In this document: piece after piece, positions 19,859-23,626 of the stretch | Position numbering within the stretch: the first letter of the stretch is position 1 | Layout of the letters: every line of letters begins with the position of its first letter | Source of the DNA: Hyphochytrium catenoides | Taxonomy: Eukaryota > Sar > Hyphochytriomycetes > Hyphochytriales > Hyphochytriaceae | DNA length: 23,626 nt | Assembly: GCA_900088475.1 (NCBI GenBank) | Contig: FLMG01001215.1 | Span: 1 to 23,626, forward strand | Direction of reading: 5' to 3' | Notes under the pieces: generated by a model | Told to the model about the DNA's origin: nothing | The model's database searches: none | Seen by the model: the letters and a program-made list of their open reading frames with translations, nothing else | Position numbers and translations under genes: made by a program

Positions 19859-20210
19859 AAATATTAAGGCCTATCGCAGGAAAGAGAGTTATAGACGGAA
19901 GGCGTCTTGCTACTCCTTCTATAATCAGGGAGACGATGGAAAGTAGCTCTCTGGATTCATAGGTTCTTCTTTTATTTACATCTTAGCAGTGAAGGAATCT
20001 TAGGCCATCTTACTCCCCGCTAAATACTGATAATACGGCGCGGAGCATCTCACTCTTTCTTATCGCTTCTTACTTCTTATTACCCTTGTCTTCTTGCTTT
20101 CTATCGCATTCTTCTCTTTCTTGTCCTTTCACGAGTCATAGAGAGAGGAGCAGATAGATGTGGACGACGGAAACGAGGAGACTTTCGGAAAAGAGGGACG
20201 ACAGAGACAG

Positions 20211-20245
20211 AGAGAGAGAGGGAGAGAGAGAACGAAAGAAAGAAC

Positions 20246-20307
<62 letters not shown>
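20211..20307. repeat. (GA)n microsatellite, about 28 perfect units, with a GAAA-rich flank
   Basis: Positions 20250-20307 are a nearly perfect AG repeat of about 58 bases. They are preceded by a degenerate stretch with GAAA and AACGAAAG units. All purines are on one strand, so the tract could form triplex DNA and probably varies in length between strains. Confidence 0.95.
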
Positions 20308-20309
<2 letters not shown>

Positions 20310-20519
20310 CAGAACCAGAGTTAGAGCCACAGATACAAAAAGGGAGAAGAAGCAGGAGTTGATGAAAAAGAAGAGCAAGTGATGAGAGGTAAATAAGACA
20401 ATGATGCGGCATTGCATAGACGAGGATCTCCTTCAACTCTAGAACCTCCTTCTGCCGCCTGTTGCTGCCCTGACAGGAGGCTACGTCATGCCTCTCCGGA
20501 CTTCCTAGTAATAAGTGTG

Positions 20520-20902
20520 TCATGCCTCCTCGAGGCTCTTCCAGTAAGCAGTGCCAAAGTGCTTCTCTTTCCGATTCCATTGCAATAGTGTAGTTCTAAC
20601 GACAGAAGAAGAGGAAGGTCATCAGCGTCTCAACCAGGGAAGGATCTACCCTACCCCTCGTAGTATATGAGCTCAGCCGTCGGAGACGCACTTGCAGATG
20701 TCAAGGTGTCCAAGTGCAGGACAAGAGGAACAGTAATAAAGCCTGCAGCCGGGATGATAAAGGACCTTAGGAGAGCCTTTACCTCCTCGACGCTGACATC
20801 AATCGTTTTGAGTTTTTCACTTGGTTGTGCGTCGTCGGGAGATGGTCCTAGGAACCTTTCTGTGGAGGCTTTTGCATCTTCATACTCCTTCGCCGGATGG
20901 AT
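20520..20902 (-). CDS. Last two exons of an unrecognised minus-strand gene
   Basis: Proposed exons are 20902-20655 and 20595-20520, split by a 59-base GT-AG intron (20654-20596). The phases agree: GG from the first exon plus A from the second makes Gly. The stop is TGA at 20520-20522. The first exon is an open frame with a protein-like mix: charged residues first, then VEEVKALLRSFIIPAAG, a hydrophobic FITVPLVLHL segment and ELIYYEG. The last exon reads TTLLQWNRKEKHFGTAYW and ends SLEEA. The acceptor before the last exon has a good pyrimidine tract. If the intron is kept, translation stops right after YYEG. I do not recognise the family. There is no ATG in the first exon, so it needs upstream exons, perhaps those at 21503-22217. 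Moderate to low confidence. Confidence 0.4.
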
Positions 20903-21502
20903 CTCTCCGTATTAGGCTGCAGTCGGAGCGCGTCTAATGCCATGGATAACCAAGATTTCTGCTCTCGCATTGAGACGCTAATCTTCCCTTTCCCCTTCTT
21001 TATAGTGGGTTTACATGCAGAGAAAGCATGGAGAGAACCAGCAGCTCATACTCTCTCAAAGCATATGTATACAACGCTTTGACAAAGAGCCACCAAGAGC
21101 TATAACAAGGATCTCAGAGGAGCACAAAGCCTATCAGAACGGCAACAGGAGCCTCCTTCCTTGGGACCCCATAATTGTCTCAGTTGTTCTTCTTGTCTGA
21201 TCTCCCCACTTCCTTCCCTCAGTTTGTGACCCTTGCCGCCTGTATGTTTATCAGTGTCCTTGCACTGCTGATGGCGTGATGAGATCTGCTAGCTAACCCG
21301 AGAGAAGATGTAACGAAAAGCATCACTTTACTTAGAAAGCTTCACCGTCTCTCCGTCCCACTGCTGCTGTTGGAACTACTCCATATCCTATAGGTAGATA
21401 GCTGAATATTGCCTAGCTAGTTGATAGTGCTGCTAGACAGGGAAGGAAGATGAACTTGTCGCTTAGTATCTTACGTAGCTAGCTTTGGGACAAGCCTCTT
21501 AC

Positions 21503-22217
21503 GAATACCATGATGTCCACTGAGCCAAGAGTTCCGTCCTGCTGGATACAGTCAGGTTAGAGCCCAGTAAAGCCGAGCGTCAGTGTGAACTCCAGCGAGA
21601 ACACGCTTACAGCCGGTTGTGCCCTTGTCGTGATCCGGGTCAGTAGAAGGATAGGAAACTTCACGACACGGCAAAAAATAGGTACCAGGCTGCTGCTGGA
21701 CACGCAGGCTATGCTCACTTCGGCACCACTTGATGGCACTTTCTTTGCAGTCAGACTAAACTCTATTAGGCCAGTAGAGCTGAGAAAGATCGCAACTAGA
21801 AAGAGAAAGAAGACAGAGACAGAGAGAAAAAGAAAGTAGAGATGCATTAAGACTAGATTTCGATTGACAAAGAAAGCTGACACACTAGAACTGCAGCCAT
21901 CGGGCCAAGCCTCTAAAACGTATGTAGTAGCGCCTCTCCAAGGACGAATTGACCATCGCATCCTGTGGGAACTAAGGAGTCGCCTCCTTCTTTCGTTGAG
22001 CTAACAGCTCTTCAGAACAGTTTAGGTCAACCGTTACCGAGTCCTTGAGAAAGGAGGAGGCGAACCGTATAGCTGAAAGGTGCGATTGGGCGGGCGCTAA
22101 AGCGAGGAGAACAATGAGTACGGCGAGGAGGAGAAGCAAGAAGACTCGGTGGTCAGGACATTGGTACCGCTACCGCTTCACTGAGCTTTGTTGATGGCAA
22201 AGCACTTTCTTGTCCAT
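21503..22217 (-). CDS. 5' exons of a putative secreted or membrane protein, with an in-frame TAG
   Basis: A chain of short exons fits in phase: 22217-22038 (phase 0 end, donor GTAACG), 21962-21886 (phase 2, donor GTGTGT), 21779-21611 (phase 0, donor GTAAGC) and 21541-21503 (donor GTAAGA). The first exon encodes a strong hydrophobic signal or anchor (VFLLLLLAVLIVLLALAPA). Later exons read as beta-rich extracellular sequence, for example YYIRFRGLARWLQFY and GLIEFSLTAKKVPSSG. The only ATG in frame (22215-22217) is separated from the hydrophobic segment by a TAG at 22170-22172. The true start may therefore be elsewhere, in a missed upstream exon, or the gene may be damaged. It probably belongs with the exons at 20520-20902; the connecting exons between 20903 and 21502 are unresolved. 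No family recognised. Confidence 0.35.
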
Positions 22218-22495
22218 ATAGCACTTAGGCAGCAGAACTCTTCGACTTTACATCTTTAAGTATATCTTATAAGAGACAGGCAAACCCTAAGCTACGTGGC
22301 CGAAGCCTTTGTTGACAGACTCCTTGTGACCAACCAGACAATGCTAAGACTAAAAAGCAAAAAGGAGCGACCGGGAGGAGGAAGAGGAAGAAAGGGGAAG
22401 GTAGAGGATGAGGAAGGAGCCCTAGTGTGGAGGCACAGCAGAGAGAACGGTGGTGAAGGCTGTGACACCGCTGCCGTTGTCTGCTGGTCATCACT
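22218..22495. other. Spacer between two minus-strand genes
   Basis: The stretch should contain the 3' untranslated region of the coiled-coil gene and the promoter of the gene to its left. Nothing else is recognised. Confidence 0.4.
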
Positions 22496-23626
22496 TCAGA
22501 ATAGACCACGCTGCGAGACAGCTCGGAGAACGGTGCCTGCCACTGTGGACACAAGGCGTATCTGTCTGACTGCATTACGACTCAGGCCCGATCGCGTCCT
22601 TGGGCCCCGCTCTGCTGCCGCAATTTCCACAGTTAGGTGTTGAGGTGCCTGTCGGTGGATGAGCTCTAGCATCAGCTCTTCTGGGCCCAAACAACAACCT
22701 GATTGTGGGGTAGGTACCTCATCGCTTTCCGGGTCCTTCACCTCTTCTGAAGCTCTGGGCGTCAACTCTCTCTCAGGTTCAGCCTCAGCAGTGTCTACGC
22801 AACCATCAACAAGGCCATCAGCTGGCGACAGTGAAGGCCGCACAAGTCCTTGTTGATCTTCATCCTGATATACAAGCGCTTCATCAACCGGTAGAGAAGC
22901 GGAACCTGTCCCCAAACCTGTGAATTAATAGACAACAGAGTTTACCAATTCTTCCCTTCTATCAAAACGAAAGGAATCAGAGGAGTGTTTGATTCTCACC
23001 GTCATTTTGCGCTGGAGTGCCCGCACCAGCAGACTGCTCAGCAGCAGCAGCTCCTTTCACCGTCGTCCTTGTCTCCCACGCGTTCAATCCAGCTTTCGCC
23101 TCTGTATATTTCCTCAGCCAAAGCTGAGCGTCAGCAGACAGCGACTGACACCTTCTCTCTAGGTCTATAACGAGGTACAAGCGACCGTCGGGTTTAGTTG
23201 AGAGCGAAGTCAAGAAGAGCAGTAAGGTCTCGGGACGTCAAGTATACTAGGTACTGGTCACAGCGCTCAGCGCTCACCTTGTAGGCGAAGAGTCACAGCG
23301 GTAACCCTTCGCCGTGTCTCCTGCTGCTTGGCTTTTTGAGCCCGCAGTTCCGCCTTCAAAGCCTTAGTATGCTGGGAAGCGCGCTCTCGATCTCTTATGA
23401 GTGCTGCTACTTCAGCCTTGCGAGCTGACACTGTGGACTCCCATTGCTTAACTTCCCTCCGTAAAGTCAAGCGCTCTCGATTAAGCACTACAGCCAGTGT
23501 CAGTATGGATAGGAGCAGATGGGATATCCAGGAGGAGCGGATTACGAAGTACCCCTAAGAGCCACCAAGAAATCAATGTTTGCTGCTCCTGCACGCTTAC
23601 CTCCGATAGACAAGGATTGCCCCTTA
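22496..23626 (-). CDS. Membrane-anchored coiled-coil protein, C-terminal four exons (partial at the right edge)
   Basis: Exons on the minus strand are 23626-23601 (cut by the edge), 23554-23278, 23164-23000 and 22917-22496. Donors are GTAAGC, GTGAGC and GTGAGA. Phases 0, 1 and 1 join cleanly, giving about 295 residues before the stop at 22496-22498. The second exon starts with about 10 residues and then a hydrophobic span (SHLLLSILTLAVVL). It is followed by a long Arg/Lys/Glu/Ala-rich helix (from NRERLTLRREV to VTAVTLRLQ) that looks like a coiled coil. This continues into the third exon (LERRCQSLSADAQLWLRKY). The last exon is acidic and Ser/Pro-rich, then basic near the end. The layout suggests a type II membrane protein or an organelle tether, but many unrelated families look like this, so no function is assigned. 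Confidence 0.65.

Larger units (their letters stand above)
18419..20519. other. Microsatellite-rich spacer, possibly with the 5' end of the SUEL gene
   Basis: CT-rich runs dominate the plus strand at about 19040-19280, and GA-rich runs at about 19540-19860 and 20200-20307. The open frames here are largely low-complexity artefacts (Leu-Ser or Arg-Glu repeats). On the minus strand, 18720-18780 reads as an Ala/Leu-rich segment ending at a GTAGGC donor and may be the signal-peptide exon of the SUEL gene. The pyrimidine-rich minus-strand sequence at about 18500-18700 looks like intron. Confidence 0.45.

Noticed and set aside
20101-20580. Minus-strand ATG frame of 159 codons with a long Leu-Ser repeat
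   Set aside because: Most of it is the translated GA/CT microsatellite, and it overlaps the last exon of the proposed minus-strand gene in another frame.
1-23626. CRISPR arrays, insertion sequences, rRNA or tRNA genes
   Set aside because: No regularly spaced repeats, terminal inverted repeats with a transposase, or recognisable rRNA or tRNA sequence were found on either strand.

Overview
The window is nuclear DNA from an intron-containing microbial eukaryote. There are no bacterial-style operons, and start codons sit in Kozak-like contexts (for example GCCATGG). The best gene is cut into 21 exons by GT-AG introns, mostly 145-450 bases long and pyrimidine-rich before the acceptor. Long GA/CT microsatellites are common. 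A Crinkler-type nuclease, SUEL-type lectin domains and a PA14/filamin/Calx-beta surface protein together would suit a protist such as a stramenopile or a relative, but the sequence alone does not fix the species.

Layout. 1-959: GA microsatellite and non-coding sequence. 960-1955 (+): single-exon Crinkler-header protein with a PD-(D/E)XK nuclease domain. 1956-4453: gene-poor, with a RING-finger remnant on the minus strand at 2202-2387. 4454-5068 (+): small secreted protein with a starch/glycogen-binding-like module. 5069-6530: gene-poor. 6531-16595 (+): a secreted protein of about 1,840 residues that I assembled from 21 exons. All splice phases agree. It has a signal peptide, EGF/furin-like Cys-rich modules, a Calx-beta domain and nine filamin-type Ig repeats. 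Repeats 1, 6 and 9 each carry a PA14 domain inserted inside the Ig fold. 17099-18418 (-): membrane protein with two SUEL lectin domains, convergent with the previous gene and about 0.5 kb away. 18419-20519: purine/pyrimidine microsatellite-rich. 20520-22217 (-): a probable multi-exon gene that single-ORF calling misses because most of its exons contain no start codon. 22496 to the right edge (-): C-terminal part of a membrane-anchored coiled-coil protein in four exons.

How the genes relate. Three neighbours (CBM-like protein, PA14/filamin protein, SUEL receptor) are secreted or membrane-exposed and carry domains that usually bind sugars. The middle of the window therefore looks like a small cell-surface, carbohydrate-recognition neighbourhood. 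The Crinkler-type nuclease is different in kind: it has no signal peptide, has basic nuclear-import-like clusters, and belongs to a family linked to effectors and genetic conflict. All family assignments come from motif recognition by eye. No database search was run.
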